Part shown: positions 6,346 to 15,058 of the stretch, in pieces
How positions within the stretch are numbered: the stretch's first letter is position 1
Layout: every line of letters starts with the position of its first letter
Source: Angelakisella sp.
GTDB lineage: Bacteria; Bacillota; Clostridia; Oscillospirales; Ruminococcaceae
Reading direction: 5' to 3'
DNA length: 28,318 nt
Assembly: GCA_022794295.1 (NCBI GenBank)
Contig: JAAWEO010000007.1
Location: 1 to 28,318 of the forward strand
Notes under the pieces: model-generated
What the model saw: the letters and a program-made list of their open reading frames with translations, nothing else
The model's database searches: none
Told to the model about the DNA's origin: nothing
Made by a program: the position numbers and the translations under genes

Positions 6346-7926
6346 ATGACAATCTTAGTGAACAACATTTCGGTTGGCCTTCACGAGGACCAGGAAAGCC
6401 GGGTAGAACGGGCCCTGAAAAAGGCCGGGCTTCGCCCCGGGCAGGTGGAACGGGTCGCGGTGGCAAAGCGTTCGGTGGATGCCCGCAGACGGGAGAATAT
6501 CCGCTTCCTTTACACCATGGAGCTCCAGGTGAAGGACGGGGTGCAGGTAAGGCTGGGGGATGGAGTGACAGCCCGCTCCTATGCTGCTCTGGCTCCGGAG
6601 CCGGGGTCCTGTCCCATGGAGCACCCCCCGGTGATCGCCGGTTTTGGTCCGGCGGGGATGTTCTGCGGCCTTCTTTTGGCCCGGATGGGGTACCGTCCCC
6701 TGATCCTGGAGCGAGGCCAGGCCATGGAGGACCGGGTCCGGGGGGTGGAGGCATTTTTTGCCGGAGGCCCTCTTTGGGAGGAGAGCAATGTCCAGTTTGG
6801 GGAAGGAGGGGCAGGGACCTTTTCGGACGGAAAGCTCACCACTCGCATCGGGAATCCCCGGTGCCGGTTCGTCCTGGAGGAGTTTGTCCGTCTGGGAGGA
6901 CCGGAGGAGCTGCTGTGGGAACAGAAGCCCCACATTGGGACCGACCGCCTGCGGAAGGTGGTGGTGAACCTTCGCCGGGAGATCGAGCGCCTGGGGGGAG
7001 AGGTGCGCTTTGGGACCCGTTTGGACGAAATCGCGCTTCGGAATGGCGCTGTGTCAGGGGTCCGTGCCGGAGGCATTGCGATCCCGACGGAGAACCTGGT
7101 GCTTGCAGTGGGCCACAGTGCCAGGGATACCTTCGCCATGCTCCAAAAGACCGGCCTGGAGATGGAAGTAAAGCCCTTCTCGGTGGGGGTCCGCATAGAG
7201 CATCTCCAAAGAGAGATCGATGGAGGCCTTTACGGAAAATGGGCCGGGCACCCCCTTTTGCCCAAGGGGGAGTATCAGCTGAGCCACCGGGATCGGGAGG
7301 GCCGGGCGGTGTATACCTTTTGTATGTGTCCCGGCGGCGTTGTGGTCCCCGCCGCCTCGGTGGAAAAGACGGTGGTGACCAACGGCATGAGCAATTACCT
7401 TCGGGATGGGGAAAACGCCAATGCCGCCCTGGTGGCCTCGGTGGACAGCCGGGACTTCGGCACAGACCCCATGGCGGTCCTGGCCTGGCAGGAGAGGCTG
7501 GAAAAAGTGGCCTGGAGCCTTACCGGCTGCTATCGTGCCCCGGCCCAAACAGTGGGGCGCTTTCTGGAAGGGAGGCCGGGAGTCGTTTTTGGCCGTGTCA
7601 AGCCCACCTACGCCATTGGTGTGGAAGGGGCAGATTTTGAAAAGCTTTTCCCGCCCCGAATTTTGGAGCAGCTGCGGCTGGGGCTACGGATCTTTGGGCA
7701 AAGGCTCCCGGGCTTTGACGCGCCGGACAGTGTTCTTACCGGCCCGGAGACCCGGACCTCCTCCCCTGTGCGGGTCTGCCGGGATGAAACCCTCCAGGCT
7801 GCCGGGGCCCGGGGCCTTTTCCCCTGCGGAGAGGGGGGCGGGTACGCCGGCGGCATCACCAGCGCCGCTGTAGATGGCCTGCGAGTGGCGGAACAGATCA
7901 TCCGGCAGTACGCTCCCCCGAAATAA
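6346..7926 (+). CDS. FAD-dependent dehydrogenase, COG2509 type
   Basis: A protein of 526 residues. An N-terminal region of about 90 residues (ferredoxin-like alpha/beta) precedes the FAD/NAD-binding fold with IAGFGPAGMFCGLL (GxGPAG, about residues 98-110), then ILERG. The segment NVQFGEGGAGTFSDGKLTT is typical of this uncharacterised flavoprotein family, and the C-terminal GEGGGYAGGITSAAVDG closes the FAD site. The substrate is unknown. The ATG at 6346 follows AAGGAGG by 5 bases; an upstream in-frame ATG at 6250 would overlap cdaR and adds non-conserved sequence. In clostridia I recall this family sitting between cdaR and glmM, which would fit a conserved neighbourhood, but glmM is absent here. 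Confidence 0.85.
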   Translation: MTILVNNISVGLHEDQESRVERALKKAGLRPGQVERVAVAKRSVDARRRENIRFLYTMELQVKDGVQVRLGDGVTARSYAALAPEPGSCPMEHPPVIAGFGPAGMFCGLLLARMGYRPLILERGQAMEDRVRGVEAFFAGGPLWEESNVQFGEGGAGTFSDGKLTTRIGNPRCRFVLEEFVRLGGPEELLWEQKPHIGTDRLRKVVVNLRREIERLGGEVRFGTRLDEIALRNGAVSGVRAGGIAIPTENLVLAVGHSARDTFAMLQKTGLEMEVKPFSVGVRIEHLQREIDGGLYGKWAGHPLLPKGEYQLSHRDREGRAVYTFCMCPGGVVVPAASVEKTVVTNGMSNYLRDGENANAALVASVDSRDFGTDPMAVLAWQERLEKVAWSLTGCYRAPAQTVGRFLEGRPGVVFGRVKPTYAIGVEGADFEKLFPPRILEQLRLGLRIFGQRLPGFDAPDSVLTGPETRTSSPVRVCRDETLQAAGARGLFPCGEGGGYAGGITSAAVDGLRVAEQIIRQYAPPK

Positions 7927-7959
7927 CCGGGGAACGGCATGGAAAGTTGTGTACGGGCT

Positions 7960-7973
7960 GTTTTTGCAAAAAC
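7960..7973. promoter_or_regulatory. Perfect 14-bp palindrome upstream of the recJ promoter
   Basis: GTTTTTGCAAAAAC is a perfect inverted repeat with no spacer, flanked by partly matching TACG...CGTA arms. It lies 24 bases upstream of the predicted recJ -35 box. A dyad without a loop suits a dimeric DNA-binding protein better than an RNA hairpin. It does not match the Firmicutes LexA box. No regulator is identified. Confidence 0.35.
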
Positions 7974-7996
7974 TCGTATCCTGTAGATTTGCGTTC

Positions 7997-8025
7997 TTGC
8001 GTATCCGGTGAAAACATGGTAAAAT
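7997..8025 (+). promoter_or_regulatory. Sigma-A type promoter for the recJ operon
   Basis: TTGCGT (7997-8002) and TAAAAT (8020-8025) are separated by 17 bases, about 37 bases ahead of the recJ ATG. There is no other good promoter before hemZ, so this probably drives recJ-rel-dtd-MBL-hemZ. Confidence 0.6.
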
Positions 8026-8061
8026 AACCCTTGTATCTATTTTGAAAGGAGGCGGTGCCCC

Positions 8062-10098
8062 ATGGAATTCAAGCCCTGGAAAATCGCGGTGCCCCGGCGG
8101 AGGGAACCCGCCCTGGGGATGGACGGGCTTCCCGCCTTTCTTCAGGCTGTTTTGGAGGGCAGGGGTTTTGTGGAGCCGGAGGCTGCCCGGGACTTTCTGG
8201 AGGGCCGGGGGGAGCTTCATGACCCCATGACCCTAACGGACATGGATAAAGCGGTGGAGCGGATCCGCAGGGCCATGGAAGAAGGGGAAAAGCTCCTGGT
8301 CTATGGGGATTATGACTGCGATGGGATCACTGCCACGGTCATTCTGTACGATTATCTGGAAAATGCGGGGGCGGATGTCCTTTACTATATCCCGGAGCGG
8401 GAAGGGGAGGGCTACGGCCTGAACAAGGCTGCGGTAGATAAAATGAAAGAGGCCGGGGTGCAGCTTATTATCACCGTGGATAACGGAGTCACCGCCCTGG
8501 AGGAGATCTCCTACGCTGGCACCCTGGGCATCGATGTGGTGGTCACCGACCACCATCACCCGGGGGAGAGCCTTCCCGAGGCGGCGGCGGTGGTGGATCC
8601 CCACAGAAACGGGGAGACCTATCCCTTTCCGGGGCTTTGCGGTGCAGGGGTGGCCTTTAAGCTGATTTGCGCCCTGGAGGGAGATACCGAGGGGATGCTG
8701 CTGGAGCATTACGGGGATCTTCTGGCGATCGGCACAGTGGCCGATCTGGTCCCCCTTGCCGGGGAAAACCGCCTGTTGGTAAGGGCGGGAATGTCCCTTT
8801 TAAGCGAAAGCGAAAACCCCGGGCTCCGGGCGTTGGCCCAAAAGGCGGGACTGGAGCTTTCTGGCATCAATTCCGAGAATGTGTCCTTTGCCATCGCTCC
8901 CCGCATCAATGTCACCGGCCGCATCGGTTCGGTGGACCAGGCGGTGGAGCTGCTCCTCTGCCAGGACGAGGAACGAGCCGGGGAGCTGGCAGGGGAGATC
9001 TGTGCCTTGAATGACCGGCGAAAGGCCCTGGAGGCGGAGATCATCAAGGATATTCAGGGGCTGCTGGAACGGGAGCCCCAGCTTTTGGACCGCCGGGTGC
9101 TGGTCCTCTCCGGGGAGGGCTGGAACCCCGGTGTCATTGGGATCATCGCCGCCCGGCTGGTGGAACGGTACAGCAAGCCCTGTGTCCTGATTTCGGTAAT
9201 GGGGAAGGAGGCCCGGGGCTCTGCCCGGAGTGTGGAAGGCTTTTCCATTATCGAGGCCATCCGCTCCCAGCAGGAGCATTTGGAAAAATGCGGAGGCCAC
9301 CCCATGGCCGCCGGCCTGTCTCTAAAAACGGAGCGGCTTTCCGCCTTTGCCCAGGGGATCGAGGACTACGCCAGGGAACAGTTCCGGGTAATGCCGGTGC
9401 CCACCCTGGGGGTCGATACGGTGCTTCGCCTTTCGGAGGCCACTCTGGAAAATATCCGGCAGATGGAGCGTCTGGAGCCCTTCGGTGCCGGAAATCCCCA
9501 GCCAGTGCTGGCATTTCTTGGGGTCCGGGTGGCAAAGATCGCCCCCATGGGGAAGGACGGGAATCACCTGCGCCTTACCCTGGAGCAGGATGGGACTACC
9601 GCCCAGGCGGTGCTGTTCGGTGTCGGGCCAGAAGGATTTCCCCTGGAGGAGGGGGAACTGGCCGATGTGGCCGCCGCTCTTTCGGTCAATGTCTTTAACG
9701 GAACAGAAAAGCCCCAGATCCGGGTCCTGTCCATCCGGCCCCACGGGTTTGATATGGCGGACAAGCTGAAAACAGGAGCAGCCTACCAGAGCCTTCGCAG
9801 GGGGGAAGAACCAGAGGAGGACCTAACCTTTGACCGGGAGGACCTCAGTGTGGTGTTCCGATGGCTGCGGAGCCACACCCCATGGAAAAAGGGGACCGAT
9901 ATGCTGGCCCACCGCCTGGGAGGTGCCTCCTGCTACGGGAAGGTTCTGGCAGGATTGGATATCCTTTGTGAATTGGGGCTCATTTCCAGAAAGACCCAGC
10001 AGGGGACGGAGACCATTCAGCTCCTTCCCGCGGCGGGAAAGGCAGAGCTGGATACCTCCCCCACTTACCGGATATTCCAGCGGAAGTTGGTGATGTAA
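8062..10098 (+). CDS. recJ: Single-stranded-DNA exonuclease RecJ
   Basis: RecJ degrades single-stranded DNA 5' to 3' in recombination and mismatch repair. The protein has 678 residues. The DHH-family motifs are present: VYGDYDCDGITAT (about 80-92), ITVDNG (about 137-142) and VTDHHHPG (161-168). The DHHA1 motif GGHPMAAGL follows near residue 415, and an OB-fold region (HLRLTLEQDGTTAQAVLFG) near 500. A C-terminal extension of about 100 residues follows the OB fold, as in many Firmicutes RecJ proteins. The start codon has AAAGGAGG about 9 bases upstream. The stop overlaps the rel start by one base (TAATG). Confidence 0.95.
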   Translation: MEFKPWKIAVPRRREPALGMDGLPAFLQAVLEGRGFVEPEAARDFLEGRGELHDPMTLTDMDKAVERIRRAMEEGEKLLVYGDYDCDGITATVILYDYLENAGADVLYYIPEREGEGYGLNKAAVDKMKEAGVQLIITVDNGVTALEEISYAGTLGIDVVVTDHHHPGESLPEAAAVVDPHRNGETYPFPGLCGAGVAFKLICALEGDTEGMLLEHYGDLLAIGTVADLVPLAGENRLLVRAGMSLLSESENPGLRALAQKAGLELSGINSENVSFAIAPRINVTGRIGSVDQAVELLLCQDEERAGELAGEICALNDRRKALEAEIIKDIQGLLEREPQLLDRRVLVLSGEGWNPGVIGIIAARLVERYSKPCVLISVMGKEARGSARSVEGFSIIEAIRSQQEHLEKCGGHPMAAGLSLKTERLSAFAQGIEDYAREQFRVMPVPTLGVDTVLRLSEATLENIRQMERLEPFGAGNPQPVLAFLGVRVAKIAPMGKDGNHLRLTLEQDGTTAQAVLFGVGPEGFPLEEGELADVAAALSVNVFNGTEKPQIRVLSIRPHGFDMADKLKTGAAYQSLRRGEEPEEDLTFDREDLSVVFRWLRSHTPWKKGTDMLAHRLGGASCYGKVLAGLDILCELGLISRKTQQGTETIQLLPAAGKAELDTSPTYRIFQRKLVM

Positions 10099-12278
10099 TG
10101 GACGAGCTGTATCAGAAGCTGGCTGAACGAATCGAACAGACCAATAAGCAGTACGATATGGATAGGATCGAAGAAGCCTATCTTCTGGCGAAGCGCGCCC
10201 ACGAGGGGACCCTGCGCCGCTCCGGGGAGCCTTACATCGTCCATCCGGTCTGCGCTGCCATTATTCTGGTGGAGCTGGGGATGGATACCGATTCCATCGT
10301 CGCGGCCCTTCTTCACGATGTGGTGGAGGATACCGAGGTCACCCTGGAGGAGATCAAAAAGGAGTTCGGCAAGGATGTGGCCTTTCTGGTAGACGGGGTC
10401 ACCAAGCTGGGCAAGATCCCCTTTTCCTCCCGGGAGCACCAGCAGGCGGAAAATGTCCGCAAAATGCTGCTGGCTATGGCCCAGGATGTTCGGGTCATTA
10501 TCATCAAGCTGGCGGACCGCCTTCACAACGCCCGAACCTTCGAATCCCTTCCCGATGAAAAACGCCGGATCAAGGCCCTGGAGACCATGGAGGTCTATGC
10601 CCCCCTGGCCCACCGCCTGGGGATCCGCGGGGTCAAGGAGGAACTGGAGGATATCTCCCTGAAGTACCTGGATCCCATTGCCTATGCCGACATCGAAAGC
10701 CAGCTGGCTATGCGCAAGGAGGAGCGCCAGGCCTTTGTGAACCGGATCATCGCCCGGATCAACAAGCGCCTGGAGGAGGAGCACGTCAGGGCCCAGATCG
10801 ACGGACGGGTAAAGAGCATCTACGGCATTTACCGCAAGGTGTATATGCAGGGCCGGAATATGGATGAGATCTACGACATTTATGCCGTGCGGATCATTGT
10901 GGATTCCATGCTGGAATGCTACAACATTCTGGGGATCATTCATGACATGCTCCAGCCCATTCCCAACCGCTTTAAGGACTACATCTCCACCCCCAAGCAG
11001 AACATGTACCAGTCCCTTCATACCACCGTGATCGACAAGGAGGGGATCCCCTTCGAGGTGCAGATCCGTTCCTGGGATATGCACTACACGGCGGAATACG
11101 GGGTGGCCGCCCACTGGAAATACAAAATCGGCCTGGACGGAAAGGACAGCCTGGAGGAACGCCTCTCCTGGATCCGCCAGATCCTGGAATCCCAGAAGGA
11201 ATCGGACGATGTGGAGGACCTGGTAAAATCCATCAAAACCGATATCGCCCCGGAGGAGGTCTTTGTCTTTACCCCCAAGGGGGATGTGATCACCCTGCCG
11301 GTGGACAGCACCGTCATCGACTTCGCCTATGCCATTCACTCTGCCGTAGGGAACAAGATGATCGGCGCCAAGGTAGATGGCCGCATGGTGAGCCTGGACT
11401 TCAAGGTAAAGACCGGGATGATCGTGGAGGTGCTTACCGCCTCGGGGCGGGGCAGCGGTCCCAGCCGGGACTGGCTTGGGATTGTCCGCACCAGCGAGGC
11501 CCGGAACAAGATCCGTTCCTGGTTCAAAAAGGAGAAACGGGACGAGAACATCCAGGAGGGCCGTTCCGCCCTGGACAAGGAGTTTCGCCGGAACCTGATC
11601 TCCCTTAGCGACAGCGACAAGGAAAGCTTTGTGGCGGATATTGCCGCCCGGCAGCGGTATAACAGCGTGGAGGATTTCTATGCCGCCATCGGCTACGGCG
11701 GCCTTTCCCTCCAAAAGCTCATTCCCCGCATCCGGGAGGAGTTTCAGAAGAAATACCGAACCCCCACCCAGAATGACGAGATCCTCCTGGGGAAGATCCC
11801 CCTGCGCCAGCGGCCCTCCAAGGCCTCCAGCGGGGTCATTGTGGAAGGGCTGGACGGGTGCCTGGTGAAATTTGCCCGGTGCTGCAACCCAGTGCCTGGG
11901 GATGACATCATCGGCTTTATCACCCGGGGCTTTGGGGTCTCCATCCACAAGCAGGACTGTGTCAACGTCATAAACGCCGATACCACAAGCGACCGGTGGG
12001 TCCATACCGAGTGGGCCGCCACGGTCAAGGAGAGCTTTAAATCCACCATTGACATTATCGGCACCGACCGCCAGGGGCTTTTGGCAGATGTCAGCGTGGC
12101 CCTCAGCAATATGCGGGTGCCCATCCACACCCTGATGGCCCGGGAGGCAAAAAACAACCATACCCACATCCAGGTCACCATCGGCATTGGCGACCTGGAG
12201 CAGCTGCGGAGCATTATGCCCAATTTGAAGAAGATCAACGGTGTGATCTCGGTCCAGCGGTCCAACCAGCCGGTATAG
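10098..12278 (+). CDS. rel: Bifunctional (p)ppGpp synthetase/hydrolase Rel
   Basis: The stringent-response enzyme, 726 residues, full length. The N-terminal HD hydrolase domain has HDVVEDT (73-79). The synthetase domain has GRVKSIYGIYRK (about 236-247) and RFKDYISTPKQNMYQSLHT. The RFKD (291-294) is the RxKD type seen in bifunctional enzymes rather than the ExDD of synthetase-only RelA. The TGS domain begins near EEVFVFTPKGDVITLP, the Cys-containing zinc-finger-like domain is at FARCCNPVPGDDIIGF, and the C-terminal ACT domain begins around IDIIGTDRQGLLADVS. Both catalytic halves look intact. Position between recJ and dtd is common in Clostridia, where an apt gene often lies between recJ and rel; it is missing here. 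Confidence 0.96.
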   Translation: MDELYQKLAERIEQTNKQYDMDRIEEAYLLAKRAHEGTLRRSGEPYIVHPVCAAIILVELGMDTDSIVAALLHDVVEDTEVTLEEIKKEFGKDVAFLVDGVTKLGKIPFSSREHQQAENVRKMLLAMAQDVRVIIIKLADRLHNARTFESLPDEKRRIKALETMEVYAPLAHRLGIRGVKEELEDISLKYLDPIAYADIESQLAMRKEERQAFVNRIIARINKRLEEEHVRAQIDGRVKSIYGIYRKVYMQGRNMDEIYDIYAVRIIVDSMLECYNILGIIHDMLQPIPNRFKDYISTPKQNMYQSLHTTVIDKEGIPFEVQIRSWDMHYTAEYGVAAHWKYKIGLDGKDSLEERLSWIRQILESQKESDDVEDLVKSIKTDIAPEEVFVFTPKGDVITLPVDSTVIDFAYAIHSAVGNKMIGAKVDGRMVSLDFKVKTGMIVEVLTASGRGSGPSRDWLGIVRTSEARNKIRSWFKKEKRDENIQEGRSALDKEFRRNLISLSDSDKESFVADIAARQRYNSVEDFYAAIGYGGLSLQKLIPRIREEFQKKYRTPTQNDEILLGKIPLRQRPSKASSGVIVEGLDGCLVKFARCCNPVPGDDIIGFITRGFGVSIHKQDCVNVINADTTSDRWVHTEWAATVKESFKSTIDIIGTDRQGLLADVSVALSNMRVPIHTLMAREAKNNHTHIQVTIGIGDLEQLRSIMPNLKKINGVISVQRSNQPV

Positions 12279-12294
12279 AAGGGAGGGCGACAGG

Positions 12295-12765
12295 ATGCGT
12301 GCTGTGATCCAGCGGGTGACCCACGCCTCGGTTTCCATTGACGGAGCAGAAAAAGCGGCGATGGGGGAGGGGCTCCTTATCCTCCTGGGGGTGACCCATG
12401 GGGACGGGGAAAAGGAAGCGGACTACTTGGCCGCCAAATGTGCCGGACTGCGTATCTTCCGGGACAGCGAGGACAAAATGAACCGTTCGGTGACAGATGT
12501 GGGGGGCCAGGCTTTGGTGGTCTCCCAGTTTACCCTTTATTCCGACTGCCGCAAGGGAAAGCGTCCCGCCTTTGTGGCGGCTGCCCGTCCGGAGACTGCC
12601 ATCCCCCTTTACGAACGGTTTGTGGCAAAGCTCCGGGAGATGGGTCTGACAGTGGGGACCGGGCAGTTTGGGGCAGATATGCAGGTATCCCTCCTAAACA
12701 ACGGGCCGGTGACCATTCTGATGGACACGGATGAAATGATGAAAAAGCAGGAGCCAGAAAAATGA
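12295..12765 (+). CDS. dtd: D-aminoacyl-tRNA deacylase
   Basis: Removes D-amino acids (and glycine mischarged on tRNA-Ala) from tRNA. At 156 residues it is the typical length. The two signature motifs are present: SQFTLYSD (77-84) and NNGPVT (135-140), which together build the chiral-proofreading pocket across the dimer. The start MRAVIQRV is canonical and has GGGAGG upstream. It lies 16 bases after rel and overlaps the next gene by 4 bases (ATGA). Confidence 0.95.
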   Translation: MRAVIQRVTHASVSIDGAEKAAMGEGLLILLGVTHGDGEKEADYLAAKCAGLRIFRDSEDKMNRSVTDVGGQALVVSQFTLYSDCRKGKRPAFVAAARPETAIPLYERFVAKLREMGLTVGTGQFGADMQVSLLNNGPVTILMDTDEMMKKQEPEK

Positions 12766-13406
12766 CGATTACAGAGCTGCACGCCAAGCACACCTTTGCC
12801 GCCAACTGCTATGTGGTCCAAAGCCGGGAAGGGAACGCCTTCCTGGTGGATCCCGGAGCAGAGGCCCAGGGGATCATAGATTATCTGCGGGAGCACCAGG
12901 TGGTCCCCAAAATGATCCTCCTGACCCACGGCCATTTTGACCATATCGGGGCAGTAAAGGACCTTCAGAAGGAGTACCCCGGTCTTCCCGTCTATATTGC
13001 CCAGGCGGATCAGGAGCTTTTGGAGGGGGACGACAAGACCGGAGCCCTGGGCCGGCGGTTTATTCGGAACCGGGACCCCTATATATTCCCGGTAGATGGC
13101 TTTCTTCAGGAGGGGAAGGACCTTGCCCTGGACGAGCTTACCGTTCAGGTGATGGCTACCCCGGGGCATACCAAGGGGTCGGTCTGCCTGTTCTGCGGCA
13201 GCACCATCTTCTCCGGGGATACCCTTTTCCTCCACGACTGCGGCAGGACCGATCTTTACGGGGGTTCCTTCCCGGAAATCTGCGATTCCCTCCGGAAGCT
13301 GGCGGCCCTCTCCGGGGACTACACGGTCCGGCCCGGCCATGGGGAGCTCACCTCCATTGACGAGGAACGGGGCTGGATCGCCGCCCTTTTGGAGAAATAC
13401 ACATGA
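12762..13406 (+). CDS. Metallo-beta-lactamase-fold hydrolase, glyoxalase II-like
   Basis: A cytosolic MBL-fold hydrolase of 214 residues. Metal ligands are intact: THGHFDHIG (HxHxDH, 55-63), GHTKGS (third His), SGDTLF (bridging Asp) and a final PGHGE His. Length and motif pattern match the glyoxalase II/YcbL group; the true substrate (a thioester such as S-lactoylglutathione, or another) cannot be read from the sequence. It is ATGA-coupled to both dtd and hemZ, a common clostridial trio. Confidence 0.88.
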   Translation: MTITELHAKHTFAANCYVVQSREGNAFLVDPGAEAQGIIDYLREHQVVPKMILLTHGHFDHIGAVKDLQKEYPGLPVYIAQADQELLEGDDKTGALGRRFIRNRDPYIFPVDGFLQEGKDLALDELTVQVMATPGHTKGSVCLFCGSTIFSGDTLFLHDCGRTDLYGGSFPEICDSLRKLAALSGDYTVRPGHGELTSIDEERGWIAALLEKYT

Positions 13407-14854
13407 GGGTAATCGTATCAGCCAGGGACCAGGAGGACCTTCACTACGAGGTGGAGTGCATCCTGCGGATGTTTCTGCCCCAGGTCCGCATTGAGTTTGC
13501 CCAGGAGGGGGAGCCCGCGCCGGAGCAGGTGACGATCCTCACCGGGGAAGGAGCGGGGAGCCGGAATGCTGTTACGCTGGTCCTCCCGGGGTTTTCCGGG
13601 ACGGAACAGGAGCCTGCCGGAGAAAGCCGCAGGGACACCGAGGTCTCGGTTTGCCGCTGCCTTTACCGCCTGCTGGTCCGGGCCACCGGCAAAGAGATCC
13701 CCTGGGGGGTGCTTACCGGTATTCGCCCGGTGAAGCTGGTGCGGGAGCTGCGGGAGCAGGGCCTTTCTTACGAGGGGATCACAGAACGCTTTACCGGAAG
13801 GTATCTGGCTGCCCCGGAAAAGGCGGCCCTCTGTGTCAAAACCGACCAGGTCCAGCAGAAGGCCATTGCCAAAGCGGAGGAGAAGGGCTACAGCCTTTAC
13901 ATTTCGATCCCCTTCTGTCCCTCCCGGTGCAGCTACTGCTCCTTCGTCTCCCACTCCATCGAAAAGACCCGGCGCCTGATCCCGGCTTACCTGGATAAGC
14001 TGGTGGAGGAGCTGGAATATACTGCCCAAATCGCAAAGGAGAAGGGACTGGTCCTCCAAACCATTTATATGGGGGGAGGGACCCCCACTGTACTGGAACC
14101 GGCCCAGCTGGACCGGGTGCTGGAAACGGTGAACCGGTGCTTTGACCGCAGCCGGTGCATGGAATTTACCGTAGAAGCCGGCCGCCCGGACACCATTGAC
14201 CGGGCAAAGCTGGAGGCTCTTGTCCGGGGAGGGGTGGACCGCGTCAGTGTCAATACCCAGACCCTGAACGACGAGGTTCTGCGGCAGGTGGGCCGGAAGC
14301 ACACAGCAAAGGATTTTTTTGAAGCCTACAGCCTTGCCAAGTCGTTTTCCTTTACAGCGGTCAATGTGGATCTGATCGCCGGTCTCACCGGGGATACCTT
14401 GGATTCCTTCTGCAAGACACTGGAAAGCGTAACGGCACTGGAGCCGGAGAACATTACCGTCCACTCCCTGACCATGAAGCGCGCCGCCGATATGATCGGG
14501 GAAAAGGAGGAGCGCCTGGGAGGTGTTTCCCAGGTGGGCCGGATGGTGGACCACGCCCAGCGGCGTCTGGGGGAAGCAGGGTATCAGCCCTACTACCTTT
14601 ACCGCCAGAAAAGCACGGTGGACAGTCTGGAAAATGTGGGATACTGCAAAGGGGATACCCTCTGCTTCTACAACATATATATTATGGACGAGACCCACAC
14701 CATCCTCTCGGCAGGGGGCGGCGGGGTCACCAAAATCGTTCTTCCGGGGAACCGCATTGAACGGCTGTTCAATTTTAAGTACCCCTATGAATACATTGAC
14801 CGTTTTCCGACGATCCTGGAACGGAAGGATAAGCTGCGGGGATTTGATCTGTAG
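13403..14854 (+). CDS. hemZ: Radical SAM coproporphyrinogen III dehydrogenase-like HemZ
   Basis: A protein of 483 residues. It has a poorly conserved N-terminal region of about 160 residues followed by a radical SAM domain with the CX3CX2C cluster motif, FCPSRCSYCSF (C172, C176, C179). Then come YMGGGTPT and a glycine-rich SAM-binding region, and the HemN-like segment VNVDLIAGL. HemZ is annotated as an oxygen-independent coproporphyrinogen oxidase-like enzyme, but many clostridia carrying it lack a full heme pathway, so its real substrate may differ. The ATG overlaps the MBL gene's stop. It appears to be the last gene of the operon; no terminator is evident. Confidence 0.9.
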   Translation: MRVIVSARDQEDLHYEVECILRMFLPQVRIEFAQEGEPAPEQVTILTGEGAGSRNAVTLVLPGFSGTEQEPAGESRRDTEVSVCRCLYRLLVRATGKEIPWGVLTGIRPVKLVRELREQGLSYEGITERFTGRYLAAPEKAALCVKTDQVQQKAIAKAEEKGYSLYISIPFCPSRCSYCSFVSHSIEKTRRLIPAYLDKLVEELEYTAQIAKEKGLVLQTIYMGGGTPTVLEPAQLDRVLETVNRCFDRSRCMEFTVEAGRPDTIDRAKLEALVRGGVDRVSVNTQTLNDEVLRQVGRKHTAKDFFEAYSLAKSFSFTAVNVDLIAGLTGDTLDSFCKTLESVTALEPENITVHSLTMKRAADMIGEKEERLGGVSQVGRMVDHAQRRLGEAGYQPYYLYRQKSTVDSLENVGYCKGDTLCFYNIYIMDETHTILSAGGGGVTKIVLPGNRIERLFNFKYPYEYIDRFPTILERKDKLRGFDL

Positions 14855-14924
14855 CGGGAGCCGGGGGAGAGGAGAGCGAGCGGTGGAGCCGCCGGAACAG
14901 GTCCTTCTATGGCGGCGTATGGTA

Positions 14925-15019
14925 GGATACCAGGGCATGGTCCCAAAGCTCCGGCCCCTTCTTTCGGCAGGGAGATGCAAAAATATTTTGGATACCCTGG
15001 CTTTCGGGACACGCCCTGG
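14925..15019 (+). ncRNA. Possible structured leader with alternative stems
   Basis: In the 204-base gap before the zinc-ribbon gene, CCAGGGC (14930-14936) plus GTCCC (14940-14944) can pair with GGGAC (15006-15010) plus GCCCTGG (15013-15019), giving 12 bp around a small internal loop. The same CCAGGG can instead pair with CCCTGG at 14995-15000. The heptamer GGATACC is directly repeated at 14925-14931 and 14990-14996. The two pairings exclude each other, as in attenuators or riboswitches, and the next Shine-Dalgarno lies 24 bases downstream. No known class is recognised and no clear promoter is seen. Confidence 0.3.
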
Positions 15020-15058
15020 GGAAAAGCAGAAGGCTGATTATTAAAGGAGGTTATTTTT

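Noticed and set aside
10065..12338. A 757-codon open frame on the minus strand across rel
   Set aside because: It mirrors the rel gene. Avoidance of TTA, CTA and TCA codons in the sense strand leaves the antisense frame open; its translation is Gly/Asp/His-rich with no recognisable domain, while rel has all expected motifs.
14881..14900. A GGTGGAGCCGCC stretch resembling the T-box sequence
   Set aside because: It differs from the T-box core (GGTGGNACCGCG), there is no preceding specifier structure or following terminator, and the next gene is not an aminoacyl-tRNA synthetase or amino acid gene.
14523..15044. Open frame of 173 codons reaching from hemZ into the following gap
   Set aside because: It starts out of frame within hemZ, has no ribosome site, and its gap portion lacks any recognisable protein pattern; the gap is better viewed as non-coding.
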